The notes under the pieces: generated by a model
Databases searched by the model: none
What the model saw: the letters and a program-made list of their open reading frames with translations, nothing else
What the model was told of the DNA's origin: nothing
Position numbers and translations under genes: made by a program
Part shown: piece after piece, positions 1 to 8,113 of the stretch
Layout: the number at the start of each line of letters is the position of its first letter
Numbering within the stretch: the stretch's first letter is position 1
Source of the DNA: a virus
IMG/VR virus record: IMGVR_UViG_3300038548_000077
Location: 1-42,371 of that record
Reading direction: 5' to 3' (one strand)
Length of the DNA: 42,371 bases

Positions 1-127
1 ACTTATCGCTCTTGTTACAGGGTGGCTATTCCACTCCTGTAGGTCCTGCTTGGTTAGCACTTGCATTATTCAGCTCCTGTGGCTGTTGTAATTCCCTCAA
101 TACCTGCTGGTTTTGAAGTTCTTGGTT
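1..127. repeat. Left copy of the 127-bp terminal direct repeat
   Basis: These bases are identical to the last 127 of the window (42245-42371). The repeat covers the end of the portal gene and the start of the 75-aa gene that overlaps it, so it is coding DNA read through the circle junction, not a special terminus. An exact 127-base overlap is what a de Bruijn assembler run at k=127 leaves on a closed circle. The natural reading is therefore a circular or circularly permuted genome of 42,244 bp. A true short direct terminal repeat cannot be excluded from sequence alone. Confidence 0.93.
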
Positions 128-2230
128 ATCAATCTGACCCGCTGCTGTATGGGTCGAGATTTGATTCTTAACATCCTCTGTCTCAGCTTTCTCTAAGTTA
201 AGGATGGTTTGAGATTCATTTTTAGCAATCTCGCTTTCTTCTTTATCAAGCTTACTAGCTGTTTCGGCATCTTTTCTTGATGATTCATCATCTTTACGAG
301 ACTCTTCTCGTTCAAATGCGTCAGCTTGTGATGCTGCTATTAAATCTAATCGTTCAGCTTCGCCGCTTATTAGTTCAGCTAAGTCTGGATTCTCAGATAA
401 TAGTTTTTGTAACTGTTCTTGTGGTCCTAAGTCTGGGAATATTTCATCAATATCCTGTGCACCTATAGACTTAAAAAAGTTCTTAACAATTATCATTGCA
501 TTACCGCCAACACTAGCAACTAATTCAACTTGACTAAGTTCAGCTTGTGCTTGTTGGATGCGTTGTATTTTACTAGATATTTCAGGGTTAGCAACAGGAG
601 TTATATTCATTGTGCGTAAATTAAAATCAGTTTCAAAGTTAGCTTCTGGATCGTCTAGTACTTCTTGGTATTCTTGAGGATCTAAAAACTTAGAATTCAA
701 TACAAATAGCTTATTAAACTCCGCTGTCATTGATCGATAAATACGCAATATAATAGCACCTGCTGATTGCTGTTGCTCTTGAACTAATGCAAGTGTTGTT
801 GTAGCTGGTGCGTTTGCGCCTAATGCTTTTGACAAGTCTGCAGATGCTGATAATTCTTGCGATGAGCTAATCATAAACTGCATCAATGCAAATAATGTTT
901 GGCTTGGTTCTTTAACTGGTAATGGCACGACACCACTATGTAAGTCTTGCGCAGATATACCTGTTTGTTTCCACTCTCCAGGCTTAAAGGATGAATTACC
1001 CATCTTGCGCCTAAAGCCTTTAGCTAACCAGCCACCTTGTCTGTTTGATAAAGTACCAGCATCGACTAATTGGTTTGTAGTAGCATTGATGCCAGATGTT
1101 AAAGCACCTAGTATGTAAGAGTAACCTACATCTAAAAATCCACCTTCCGGATCACGTAAGAAACCATACTTAGTAATATTATTAACTGGCTTTATTCTTA
1201 CTACTTCACGATTACCACTTGTTTGTGGTAACCCTTCAGCGCTTAATAAGTCTGATAACTTAGCAGCTCGTTTGTTCTGTTCGTCTTTAATTAATACATC
1301 AGAGGGCTCAAATCTTGGCGTTATACGCATAACTTGACGAGAATTCTGTTCAACTACAAATGTATAGGGTTCTTCGTATCCGTCACCATCTAAATCAAAA
1401 TAACCTTGCTGCTCAATAAAAGTTGTCATTTCATCTGCATCAGCTTCATTGTCTGTGCTGTCTTCTTCTGAGCTATTACCGAAAGATATCTCAACATCTA
1501 ACCAGATACCTTGGTTTTGTCTTTCTAATACTTCGTTTTTAGATAGTTCAATGATTTCACTAAATCTACGTAAACGAGTAATACTATCAGCATCGTTATT
1601 TACTACAAAGTTAGGGTGAATTATTACGTTTGATACTGGACGGCCTAATCTATGATCGAAGAATGTTTTCTTAAATGCGCAACCGTCATAAGGTAATTGA
1701 TAAAGCAACTTTTCATGTTCATCTCGCCACTCTTCCATTTCAACGTTTAATTGATAGTTAGAGTATTCAGCAACACGTTCAGCTTGTTCTGCCTTTAAAC
1801 CTTGTGTATCTTTGCCGATAACAGCAGTCTTTGCTATATCTTCTTGTCTTAGTAACTCGGTTGATGCTCGGTCACTAAATTTAAGTGCAGCTTGCATAAG
1901 GGTAGGTGATTTAAAATTGCTAGCTCCTTCCCAAGGGGTGGATTTAGCTGTCTTTTCTTGTTTAACTAACTCTAAGCCAATCTCTACAAAGTCAGACCAT
2001 TCTTCCATCGACTCAAGGTCAGCATCGAAACCATCCATAACATTAGAGCCAATTTCCATCAATGTATTGTTATCAAACATATCAGCAATGTTAGCTTTAG
2101 GTATAAATGATGCTCTATCACCGTCCTGTGTAACTGTTACTGCAACATCAAAGTAACTAGCGAGAAGATTAACACCTTCTTTACTTGTTTCCTTTTCTTC
2201 TTGTACTAGTTCTATAATTGGTTCAGCCAT
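26..2230 (-). CDS. Portal protein, P22-like
   Basis: The 734-residue protein matches the size of P22 gp1 (about 725 aa) and sits directly after the large terminase with 2 bases between them, the P22/Sf6 order. The portal is the dodecameric ring at the packaging vertex through which DNA enters and leaves. The N-terminal two thirds look like a mixed alpha/beta portal core. From about residue 630 to 710 the chain is almost entirely charged helix rich in Glu, Lys and Ser, as expected for the long helical barrel of P22-type portals. ATG 2230 is preceded by GGGAT. The last 41 bp overlap the start of the 75-aa gene across the circle junction (26-66 equals 42270-42310). Function rests on context, length and overall pattern. 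Confidence 0.88.
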   Translation of the reverse strand: MAEPIIELVQEEKETSKEGVNLLASYFDVAVTVTQDGDRASFIPKANIADMFDNNTLMEIGSNVMDGFDADLESMEEWSDFVEIGLELVKQEKTAKSTPWEGASNFKSPTLMQAALKFSDRASTELLRQEDIAKTAVIGKDTQGLKAEQAERVAEYSNYQLNVEMEEWRDEHEKLLYQLPYDGCAFKKTFFDHRLGRPVSNVIIHPNFVVNNDADSITRLRRFSEIIELSKNEVLERQNQGIWLDVEISFGNSSEEDSTDNEADADEMTTFIEQQGYFDLDGDGYEEPYTFVVEQNSRQVMRITPRFEPSDVLIKDEQNKRAAKLSDLLSAEGLPQTSGNREVVRIKPVNNITKYGFLRDPEGGFLDVGYSYILGALTSGINATTNQLVDAGTLSNRQGGWLAKGFRRKMGNSSFKPGEWKQTGISAQDLHSGVVPLPVKEPSQTLFALMQFMISSSQELSASADLSKALGANAPATTTLALVQEQQQSAGAIILRIYRSMTAEFNKLFVLNSKFLDPQEYQEVLDDPEANFETDFNLRTMNITPVANPEISSKIQRIQQAQAELSQVELVASVGGNAMIIVKNFFKSIGAQDIDEIFPDLGPQEQLQKLLSENPDLAELISGEAERLDLIAASQADAFEREESRKDDESSRKDAETASKLDKEESEIAKNESQTILNLEKAETEDVKNQISTHTAAGQIDNQELQNQQVLRELQQPQELNNASANQAGPTGVE

Positions 2231-2232
2231 TA

Positions 2233-3867
2233 TTAATATCCCATCACACCAACTTCGTTAAAGTCATCATAATCATCGTCAAAATCTTCTTCAGATTGTA
2301 ACACATACCCGCCAGCAAAACCTAAAGCCATGTATTGCTCTGCATCTGCTGGATGTGAGTATTTGTTTTTATCAGGTTTATCTTTGTATCTAGCCTCACC
2401 TGACATTTGAACTCGCTTGTATTGATATCCGCCTATCTTGCCCTTTCTAATCATAGGGCATTTACGACTAACTAGGTATCCAGGTTCACCATCGACTAAT
2501 TTAATAATATAAGAGTTTACTGCATCTATTCGTTTAGTAGGGTCATTGGTTGGAGCTGGTTCAGTTTCAAAACCTAGATTAAGAGGTTGGATAATATCAC
2601 CGTCTTCATTATCTTCTATGTAATCATCGTTAAGAATACCCATAGCGCTTTTAGCTTCTGCTTCACCTCTACCTTTGCCTGCAGGATCAATGTAACTAAA
2701 TGCTATTTCTATACCGTAAAAGTTTCTTTGTAAGAATGGCTTAACAATATCTCTTGCAAATTGCCTAACACCCATATCTTCACTGGTTAGCTCAGCGATA
2801 ACTCTTAACTGACCTCGTTTAGTTTGTTGGCCTATAATGCATGAAGGAGTTAACCCACCATCCCAACCCAAGCCAATTGGTAAGTCTTCGATGACACCTA
2901 AAGCTTTTTCAGGGCAATGTATTCTATCGTTATATTGTGGGTAGACAGGCTTACCATCTTTAATCGTGCCGTAGTTACCCATAACCATTACGTTAATATG
3001 GTCTTCAGTATTACCGGCTAACATATCGCGATAGTATTTAAACCCTCCAGGTAAAAACTTAATGTTTTCAGCTTTAGGGTTATCTATGTATTTATCACCT
3101 TGCTTTGTGAATGGAGATACACCGCGAAAGAAGTCGAATATTTCTGATACTGCGCGTTTAGCTTCTTTGGTTTGGTTAGATCGTAAACATCCATCTTCAG
3201 CTAGTTGATACCACCAATGGTCATCTTCTGGTGGGTTGGTATCCATTAGTAAGGATTTACGAGTACAAGGTTTAAGTTTTGGTGTGCCATCAGCGTTTAA
3301 TACAATGTCACCATTTGAATCTAGTTCTTTTGGTGCATCATAGGTTAGTTTACCATTGCTATCATAAACATCTTCATATCCGTCAATAACAGAAGGATAG
3401 CGACCTATTCTTTCACGTGATCCTTTAACTACCGCATAAGGTAATTCTTTAGACTCATTCATAAATACGCCAGTAACCTCTAATGATAGTAGTTTTTTAA
3501 CATCATCAGGTCTATCTAGTGCTAGGAATATAAACTTAGCCTCTACTCTTGTTCCATCTGATAAAGGATAGCTTAAATCACCGCGCATAGGTTTTAACGT
3601 GATTGAACAGACGTCTTGAGGTATCCATTGCTTGAACGTTGCTAGCGTTGTGGTTTCTAGCATATCGTAAGTATTACGAACAACAGCCCACTTAGTTTTT
3701 CTTATACCATCACAGTTAGGCTCTTGTAATACTGATATCCTGTGCATTTCATTTATGCAACACACTGACTTACCGTTACCTACTGGACCTAAAAAGCCCC
3801 TGACAACTTTGTCAGAGGCGTGAAATCTTGCACCGGTTGGTGATGCTATGTAGTTAATTGTTGGCAT
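2233..3867 (-). CDS. terL: Terminase large subunit (TerL)
   Basis: This is the 544-aa ATPase-nuclease that drives headful DNA packaging. Walker A is GPVGNGKS at residues 27-34. Walker B is VTGVFMNE at 131-138, ending in the catalytic Glu. In the C-terminal RNase H-like nuclease half, candidate metal-binding acids lie in GWDGG, SYIDPAGKG and SHPADAEQY. It lies between the small terminase and the portal, as in P22/Sf6. A leftward promoter is proposed in the 161-bp gap upstream (3978-4005), giving roughly a 100-nt leader. The assignment is secure; the packaging strategy (pac, headful) is inferred from the family. Confidence 0.95.
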   Translation of the reverse strand: MPTINYIASPTGARFHASDKVVRGFLGPVGNGKSVCCINEMHRISVLQEPNCDGIRKTKWAVVRNTYDMLETTTLATFKQWIPQDVCSITLKPMRGDLSYPLSDGTRVEAKFIFLALDRPDDVKKLLSLEVTGVFMNESKELPYAVVKGSRERIGRYPSVIDGYEDVYDSNGKLTYDAPKELDSNGDIVLNADGTPKLKPCTRKSLLMDTNPPEDDHWWYQLAEDGCLRSNQTKEAKRAVSEIFDFFRGVSPFTKQGDKYIDNPKAENIKFLPGGFKYYRDMLAGNTEDHINVMVMGNYGTIKDGKPVYPQYNDRIHCPEKALGVIEDLPIGLGWDGGLTPSCIIGQQTKRGQLRVIAELTSEDMGVRQFARDIVKPFLQRNFYGIEIAFSYIDPAGKGRGEAEAKSAMGILNDDYIEDNEDGDIIQPLNLGFETEPAPTNDPTKRIDAVNSYIIKLVDGEPGYLVSRKCPMIRKGKIGGYQYKRVQMSGEARYKDKPDKNKYSHPADAEQYMALGFAGGYVLQSEEDFDDDYDDFNEVGVMGY

Positions 3868-3977
3868 TATTCACCTTTTATTCACTTTTCAGGATATATC
3901 ACTGGGAAAATCTTATACTTTATTCAGTAATTGTGAATATTTATACATTTATGTAACTGTATTTAACGCTGAATTGA

Positions 3978-4005
3978 AATATATAGGCATACGGATTGAT
4001 ATCAA
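3978..4005 (-). promoter_or_regulatory. Putative leftward promoter for terL and portal
   Basis: On the minus strand the gap before terL holds TTGATA (4005-4000), a 16-bp spacer and TATATT (3983-3978), each box 5 of 6 to the sigma70 consensus. The -35 box is half of a perfect 10-bp palindrome, TTGATATCAA, a possible operator. It would let terL and portal be transcribed apart from the small terminase, which is separated from terL by this gap. Confidence 0.5.
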
Positions 4006-4028
4006 ACAGAACCCTGCACATAAACATA

Positions 4029-4496
4029 TTAAGTAGCATCTTTCTTACCCCCGAACTGCATGTTAAAAACCACACCTTCGGGCGCAGTTATCTCTTGCTG
4101 TATTTTATCACCATACTTTTTAGGTTTAAGCTTGGATGCTAACCATTTACGGGAATCTATTCTAAGACGTGAGCGCTGGACAGCCTCACCATTAATTCTG
4201 TAACCTTCGCTTTCACCATTATTTTCCATCCAATCATTAGTACAATTATCTGCAATATCAAGGATTTCATCGGTTAAAGCGTCTGCTGATTCTTCTTTAG
4301 CCTTTACGTATTGGTCGTTAAACTCTTCGTTAGTTCTCAACCATTTAAAGACTGTTGCCTTGTTTGGCATAGCGTCTGGTTTACATACTGTACGCATTGA
4401 ATCACCATCTGCTAACTGTGAACATATTCTATCAGCTAATTCTGGTGTGTAATCTGTAGGTCTTCCACCTTTCTTTTTGACCTTTTCTTTAGTCAT
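4029..4496 (-). CDS. terS: Terminase small subunit (TerS), Sf6 gp1-like
   Basis: The 155-aa DNA-recognition subunit of the packaging motor. Near the N-terminus GRPTDYTPELADRIC, then MPNKATVFKWLR (about 43-54), forms the HTH region seen in Sf6 gp1-type small terminases. Further matches are an EEILDIADN-like segment, here DEILDIADN, and RLRIDSRKWLASKLKPKKYGDK near 110-130, which matches the RLRVDTRKW..KYGDK region of that family. The lysine-rich start and acidic middle are also typical. It precedes terL in reading direction, with a 161-bp gap rather than the tight junctions found elsewhere. Confidence 0.88.
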   Translation of the reverse strand: MTKEKVKKKGGRPTDYTPELADRICSQLADGDSMRTVCKPDAMPNKATVFKWLRTNEEFNDQYVKAKEESADALTDEILDIADNCTNDWMENNGESEGYRINGEAVQRSRLRIDSRKWLASKLKPKKYGDKIQQEITAPEGVVFNMQFGGKKDAT

Positions 4497-4528
4497 AATT
4501 AACCCTCTCAGTTAACGTTTAGCTTTAA

Positions 4529-4699
4529 CTAACTCCAGCTCGCATTCTTTCCACACGAGCTATTAATAAACTTTGGTGCAGATATAACCCTAATAGCTTT
4601 AGAATTACACTTACATAATATAGTTATTATATCATCTTTGACTAGTTTTTCATAAGTGTAACCGGTCGAGTTACATTTGAAGTTTCTAAGTTTTTTCAT
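4529..4699 (-). CDS. Small zinc-ribbon protein, FmdB-like
   Basis: This 56-aa protein starts at ATG 4699; the in-frame extension to 4762 has no better start. It has FKC near residue 9 and CKC near 32, then a basic stretch with ISAPKF and a C-terminal GKNASW. That layout recalls the short FmdB-type zinc ribbons common beside phage terminases. Only three of four expected cysteines are in canonical places, so zinc binding is uncertain. The role is unknown; position suggests a packaging or virion accessory protein. Confidence 0.55.
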   Translation of the reverse strand: MKKLRNFKCNSTGYTYEKLVKDDIITILCKCNSKAIRVISAPKFINSSCGKNASWS

Positions 4700-4706
4700 A
4701 AATAGC

Positions 4707-4886
4707 CTATAATTGAAATTCTTGTTGAATATTCCATAACCCTTTAGAGTCAGTAGATACAATCACAAACTCTTGCCTAACCTCTCCGTTAGTCTCTAAC
4801 TGCTGAATAATTACACCGTTAGCCTTAGCCTCTTTTAATACTTCTGCTCGTTTATGGGTTAGGTCGCTGCTTTTATATGTTTTCAT
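4707..4886 (-). CDS. Phd/YefM-like small protein, orphan
   Basis: A 59-aa ORF. Its start overlaps the previous gene's stop (ATGA at 4883-4886) and it ends 8 bp before the zinc-ribbon start. The pattern MKTYKSSDL, then RAEVLKEA, GVIIQQ and a strand ending FVIV follows the beta-alpha-alpha-beta layout of Phd/YefM antitoxin N-terminal domains. The toxin-binding tail is missing and neither neighbour looks like a Doc, Fic or RelE toxin. It may be a DNA-binding regulator or only similar in fold. Confidence 0.5.
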   Translation of the reverse strand: MKTYKSSDLTHKRAEVLKEAKANGVIIQQLETNGEVRQEFVIVSTDSKGLWNIQQEFQL

Positions 4887-5245
4887 TTACAATTCCTATT
4901 CATAAATTCCCATACAGGAAGTAAATCACCGTAATCATTAGTTCCGCACTCTATATCTTTACTGTGTGATTCAACATAATTAATAATAGAGCCCCAAGCC
5001 TCACTTTGTATCTCCATTGGTACACAGCTACCTAGCTCGTTTAGTGGGCTCTCCTTCTTAGTTACTTTGTAATTATTGACTCTATTTATTTCTTGGTAGT
5101 GACCATTACCTAAAAAATCATATTCTTGATTTTGTTTTCGTCCTAGCGAATTAGCAAGATTTCCTCTAACTAAAGTTAACTCTCGATTGATATCAAACCC
5201 TAGCGCATCAATTAAAGCTCTTAATAGTTTATCTGTGTTATTCAT
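4883..5245 (-). CDS. Hypothetical protein, 120 aa
   Basis: Not recognised. The start is helical (LLRALIDALGFD, about 7-18), the middle polar, and the tail (about 80-118) holds two cysteines and WEFMNRNC. It overlaps the upstream gene by 8 bp and the downstream one by 4 bp (ATGA), so all three are probably translationally coupled. Its place just before the terminase genes is its only functional hint. Confidence 0.7.
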   Translation of the reverse strand: MNNTDKLLRALIDALGFDINRELTLVRGNLANSLGRKQNQEYDFLGNGHYQEINRVNNYKVTKKESPLNELGSCVPMEIQSEAWGSIINYVESHSKDIECGTNDYGDLLPVWEFMNRNCK

Positions 5246-5519
5246 CTTTTAACAACCCCATCTCGTTAGCGATATCTTTACAAATAGCATCAACCAAGTT
5301 CCTCTCTTTCGCAAATGCCATAGGTAGATAATTGTTATCGTTAATTTGATACTGAAAAAGTAACTTTTCCTTTATATTATTTATTACTGATTGATTATAC
5401 CTCTCTATACAATCTTTGCTTGCTTGTAATTTAATTGTATTTATTGATTTATCGTCAGACTCAACTTTTACGTTAACTTCTTCGGTATTACTTTTATTGA
5501 AAAATTTAAAATTTAACAT
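5238..5519 (-). CDS. Hypothetical protein, 93 aa
   Basis: Not recognised. Residues 1-10 (LNFKFFNKS) are basic and aromatic. The rest is a polar alpha-rich chain (IERYNQSVINNIKEKL, then NLVDAICKDIANEMG). It is the first gene downstream of the terminator-promoter element at 5552-5586. ATG 5519 follows an AAGG-type ribosome binding site. Confidence 0.7.
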   Translation of the reverse strand: MLNFKFFNKSNTEEVNVKVESDDKSINTIKLQASKDCIERYNQSVINNIKEKLLFQYQINDNNYLPMAFAKERNLVDAICKDIANEMGLLKDE

Positions 5520-5551
5520 AGCCTTTACCTTAATTAAAATTAGTTTTAGTA

Positions 5552-5580
5552 AATATAGTATTAAAAAGGGTATGTGTCAA
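5552..5580 (-). promoter_or_regulatory. Leftward sigma70-type promoter, -35 inside a hairpin loop
   Basis: Minus strand: TTGACA (5580-5575, perfect -35), a 17-bp spacer and TATATT (5557-5552, 5 of 6). The start would fall near 5545, about 25 nt before ATG 5519. The -35 lies in the loop of the hairpin at 5568-5586 and the spacer is that hairpin's T-tract. It would drive the small genes and terS. The same layout recurs at 16575-16609. Confidence 0.6.
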
Positions 5581-5586
5581 ATACCC
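5568..5586 (-). terminator. Leftward intrinsic terminator carrying a -35 box in its loop
   Basis: On the minus strand GGGTAT (5586-5581), loop TTGACAC and ATACCC (5573-5568) form a perfect 6-bp stem followed at once by TTTTTAATA. It lies 27 bp after the stop of the appendage cluster, so it can end that transcript. Its loop holds the -35 of the next promoter. Confidence 0.55.
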
Positions 5587-5612
5587 CTTAGTTTATTTCT
5601 AGGCTTTATAGA

Positions 5613-5942
5613 TTAACATTCATCACCGACAGTAAATACTGCATCACCACCGAAGAACTTTTTAGGAGTAGCATCGGTATAAGTTCCGCATACTGTCCAA
5701 ATACCTCCTTTAGTAAAATCCGTGCCTGTTGTTATATATTCCATGTAAGTATCTGCTGGTAGTATACCTAAATCTGGATCTGTTACTTGTGAAGCTGGAG
5801 CGGTTACTGCTGGATTAGTTGCTGTAAAAGTCGTTACTCCGTCCTCATGATCGAACTTTAATGATAAAGCCGTAGATGATGACATATCAAAGCCTGTAGC
5901 ATATCTAAATATTTTACCTATCTCTGTTGCGTTTATTGGCAT
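5613..5942 (-). CDS. Putative virion/appendage protein, 109 aa
   Basis: Not recognised as a named family. It is rich in Thr, Ala, Gly and aromatic strand motifs (DGVTTFTATNP, GGIWTVCGTY) and looks like a small beta-sandwich. It is the last gene of a run of six beta-rich proteins joined by overlaps or very short gaps, and starts at the base where the preceding gene stops. A structural or receptor-facing role is inferred from that company. Confidence 0.65.
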   Translation of the reverse strand: MPINATEIGKIFRYATGFDMSSSTALSLKFDHEDGVTTFTATNPAVTAPASQVTDPDLGILPADTYMEYITTGTDFTKGGIWTVCGTYTDATPKKFFGGDAVFTVGDEC

Positions 5943-6295
5943 TATATATCTCCGTCTACACCTTGACCATCTGGGTTGATTACGCCAGTTACACCCTGGC
6001 CTCGTTCTTGTATTGTTGATGATACAGCAAAGCTAGCTGATATAGTAGCAGACACGCCTTGACCGTTTTCAGTTATAGCAGATAAAACACCTTGACCTCT
6101 TTCTTGAATTGATCCAAATACAGCAAATGTTGAATCAGGGCTAGCTATTGGGGCGTCTGCAAGTATGCCACTATAAGTATTAGCTGACGTTTGTCTTGCT
6201 TGTTGGTCTACTGTTCCGCTAGGTACGACTAAAGCTAAGGCTATTATACCAAAGCTTAATGCTGATGCTCTTTTAGTAGCTGTATCAACTGCCAT
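5942..6295 (-). CDS. Putative virion protein with a 31-residue repeat, 117 aa
   Basis: The N-terminus (TKRASALSFG, then a hydrophobic stretch to about 25) resembles small proteins found in phage fibre regions. The C-terminal half holds two copies of one unit: residues 58-81 (FAVFGSIQERGQGV...ENGQGV) and 89-113 (FAVSSTIQERGQGV...PDGQGV). ERGQGV and GQGV motifs alternate, suggesting a repetitive beta structure. The hydrophobic stretch is not a convincing signal peptide. Role inferred from the cluster. Confidence 0.65.
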   Translation of the reverse strand: MAVDTATKRASALSFGIIALALVVPSGTVDQQARQTSANTYSGILADAPIASPDSTFAVFGSIQERGQGVLSAITENGQGVSATISASFAVSSTIQERGQGVTGVINPDGQGVDGDI

Positions 6296-7305
6296 TATGA
6301 ATCTTCACCTTTAGTAAAGGTAGTACCATCATCCGATACTGTTGCGGTTCCTAAGTTACCAGAATCTGCATCATTTCTAACAGTTAATGTTGTTGCTGTT
6401 TGAGTTGTTTTGTTTCTAACCCTGCTAAACGTATAATGTATCATATCTTTTATTGAAGCTGTTGCGCTCGGGACTGTAACCTCTGCAAATGTATCTGTTG
6501 CTAATACGTCGAGCATTTCAGCGTTAACTTGTGCTGAACTTAAATCATTGAATCCCGTCACTCCCACACCTTTAGCTAAAACTATATTAGTTCCGGCTGT
6601 TAACAATCTTGTTGTTTCAGCCCATATTTGCGCAGTTGTCGGAGCGGCTGATACCATATCAGTATTGGTTGTGGTTGTTGCAACTAAAGTTACATTGGCC
6701 ACTGCATCTGTTGCAGGATCGAAGTAATCAGCGCTTAAGATTGTTCTTGCATTAAATTGCGCGACTGATGGAGGCACTACAGTATTGGCTGAATCTGTAC
6801 CTCTCATGTCTGTGTTTGTTGTTGTGGTCGCTACTAGCGTGACGTTTGCCACCGTATCGGCTGCTGGATCAAAGTAACCCGCTGCTAATAATGTTCTAGC
6901 GTTAAACTCTGAAACTGTTGGGATATCTGCAATCGCTGTTGTGTGGTCTGCTGTTTGTGCTGTACCGCCTAAGTTATTAAACGTACCTGTTTGTAATGCG
7001 TCATAAGCTGATTGAGTTAATACAAAGTAAGTTACCCATACAGGCAAAGAACCAGCAACATTAACTTGAATTTTAAAATCCCCAGTTGTTGCTGTATCTG
7101 TAGCATCTAAAGTTGTTGAATACCAACCATCAACATCATGAGTTGCATTACCGGCTGCGTTCTTTTGCGCGAATGCGCCACCATCTTTAGATAGCTGCAT
7201 ATCAGCTTGAGCTATTGTTAGGCCAGTTTCAGGAGTCACCCCATCTGTAGAGTCGAGAAATGGCCCGAACCTTATAATTTGAGAGGTTGATTGTCTTAAA
7301 AACAT
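6295..7305 (-). CDS. Putative baseplate/fibre-type protein with 50-residue repeat, 336 aa
   Basis: The first 100 residues (IIRFGPFLDSTDG, ADMQLSKDGG, GWYSTTLDATDT) resemble the beta-sandwich N-terminus of BppU-like or Ig-like phage appendage proteins. Then come two copies of a module, residues 131-167 and 181-217, each with FNART, YFDPA and VANVTLVATTTTNTDM. The rest is Ala/Thr rich, with an alpha segment near 280-295. Low-complexity composition and internal duplication are usual in host-facing fibres. It starts 2 bp after the preceding gene ends. Confidence 0.65.
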   Translation of the reverse strand: MFLRQSTSQIIRFGPFLDSTDGVTPETGLTIAQADMQLSKDGGAFAQKNAAGNATHDVDGWYSTTLDATDTATTGDFKIQVNVAGSLPVWVTYFVLTQSAYDALQTGTFNNLGGTAQTADHTTAIADIPTVSEFNARTLLAAGYFDPAADTVANVTLVATTTTNTDMRGTDSANTVVPPSVAQFNARTILSADYFDPATDAVANVTLVATTTTNTDMVSAAPTTAQIWAETTRLLTAGTNIVLAKGVGVTGFNDLSSAQVNAEMLDVLATDTFAEVTVPSATASIKDMIHYTFSRVRNKTTQTATTLTVRNDADSGNLGTATVSDDGTTFTKGEDS

Positions 7306-7306
7306 T

Positions 7307-7786
7307 TTATGCCCTTCTTAATCTGTATGAATGCATTATAACAGGAATTGATACACCTGACACTACGGCTGTTACTGTGTGTGTTGGTGTGGCAATTACA
7401 GGAGTTGCACTAGTTGTTAATGATGCTGCTGGAATTGTCCATGTGATAGTTTCCGTTCCTGGTATGTCGTAAGTTCCAAATGCTGGTAATGTGATTGTAG
7501 CAATAGTATCACCACCAGATAAAACAACATCAGTATTATCAAGAGCGGTCTTTATTAATGAATCCCAGTTTGTGCCACTTGCTGCGATATCTGAATCTGA
7601 ACCAGCAGCAATACCATCTTCGCTTGATGTACCTGTTACGAAAGTATCACCGGTTATAGTGAGTATTATTGTTTTACCACCAGTTACAATATCAACTTCT
7701 GTTTGAGTTGGTATTGCTGTTCCTGTTACTGTTACTGATATACCAGCATCGGCAGGAACATAATAACCTCTATGACGTAAGCTCAT
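7307..7786 (-). CDS. Putative appendage protein, 159 aa
   Basis: A Thr/Gly/Val-rich, almost all-beta chain with no charged helices: ISVTVTGTAIPTQTEVDI near the start and TITWTIPAASLTTSATPVIATPTHTVTAVVSG-type strands near the end. It ends in SYRLRRA. Probably one or two Ig-like domains. Flanked within 4 bp on both sides by the same kind of gene, so co-expressed. No family recognised. Confidence 0.6.
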   Translation of the reverse strand: MSLRHRGYYVPADAGISVTVTGTAIPTQTEVDIVTGGKTIILTITGDTFVTGTSSEDGIAAGSDSDIAASGTNWDSLIKTALDNTDVVLSGGDTIATITLPAFGTYDIPGTETITWTIPAASLTTSATPVIATPTHTVTAVVSGVSIPVIMHSYRLRRA

Positions 7787-7789
7787 TTG

Positions 7790-8113
7790 TTAAAGCTCCA
7801 CTACTTCCCAATCGTAAGCACGACCAGTTCCAGCGGTTTGCTCTAGAGAGAATATAATTTCATGTGGAGAGGCATCTGGAATAGAAAGCGCAGCTGTCGT
7901 TCCTTGTACATGGGCGTAGTTAGATATATAAGCAAGCTCTGAAGTGCCTACTGACCTTATCTTATCGTAAACCCTTAAAGTCAACTTGTCTCCAAGAGCC
8001 ATATTTTTAGTGTTTACCTTTAACACATAACTCCCTGCATCAGTTATAGTGGATAAAGTATGCTCTGTGCTTATAATCGCAGTCTGTGAACCATTCGCTT
8101 TACTTGTTGCCAT
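7790..8113 (-). CDS. Putative appendage protein, 107 aa
   Basis: A small beta-rich protein (GSYVLKVNTKNMALGDKLTLRV). It begins at the last base of the preceding gene's stop (TAATG) and stops 3 bp before the next start. No family recognised; structural role inferred from neighbours and composition. Confidence 0.6.
   Translation of the reverse strand: MATSKANGSQTAIISTEHTLSTITDAGSYVLKVNTKNMALGDKLTLRVYDKIRSVGTSELAYISNYAHVQGTTAALSIPDASPHEIIFSLEQTAGTGRAYDWEVVEL

Noticed and set aside
1-127. Terminal repeat as a natural direct terminal repeat
   Set aside because: Length of exactly 127 equals a common assembler k-mer and the repeat is inside genes; headful packaging by a P22-like terminase does not make such repeats.
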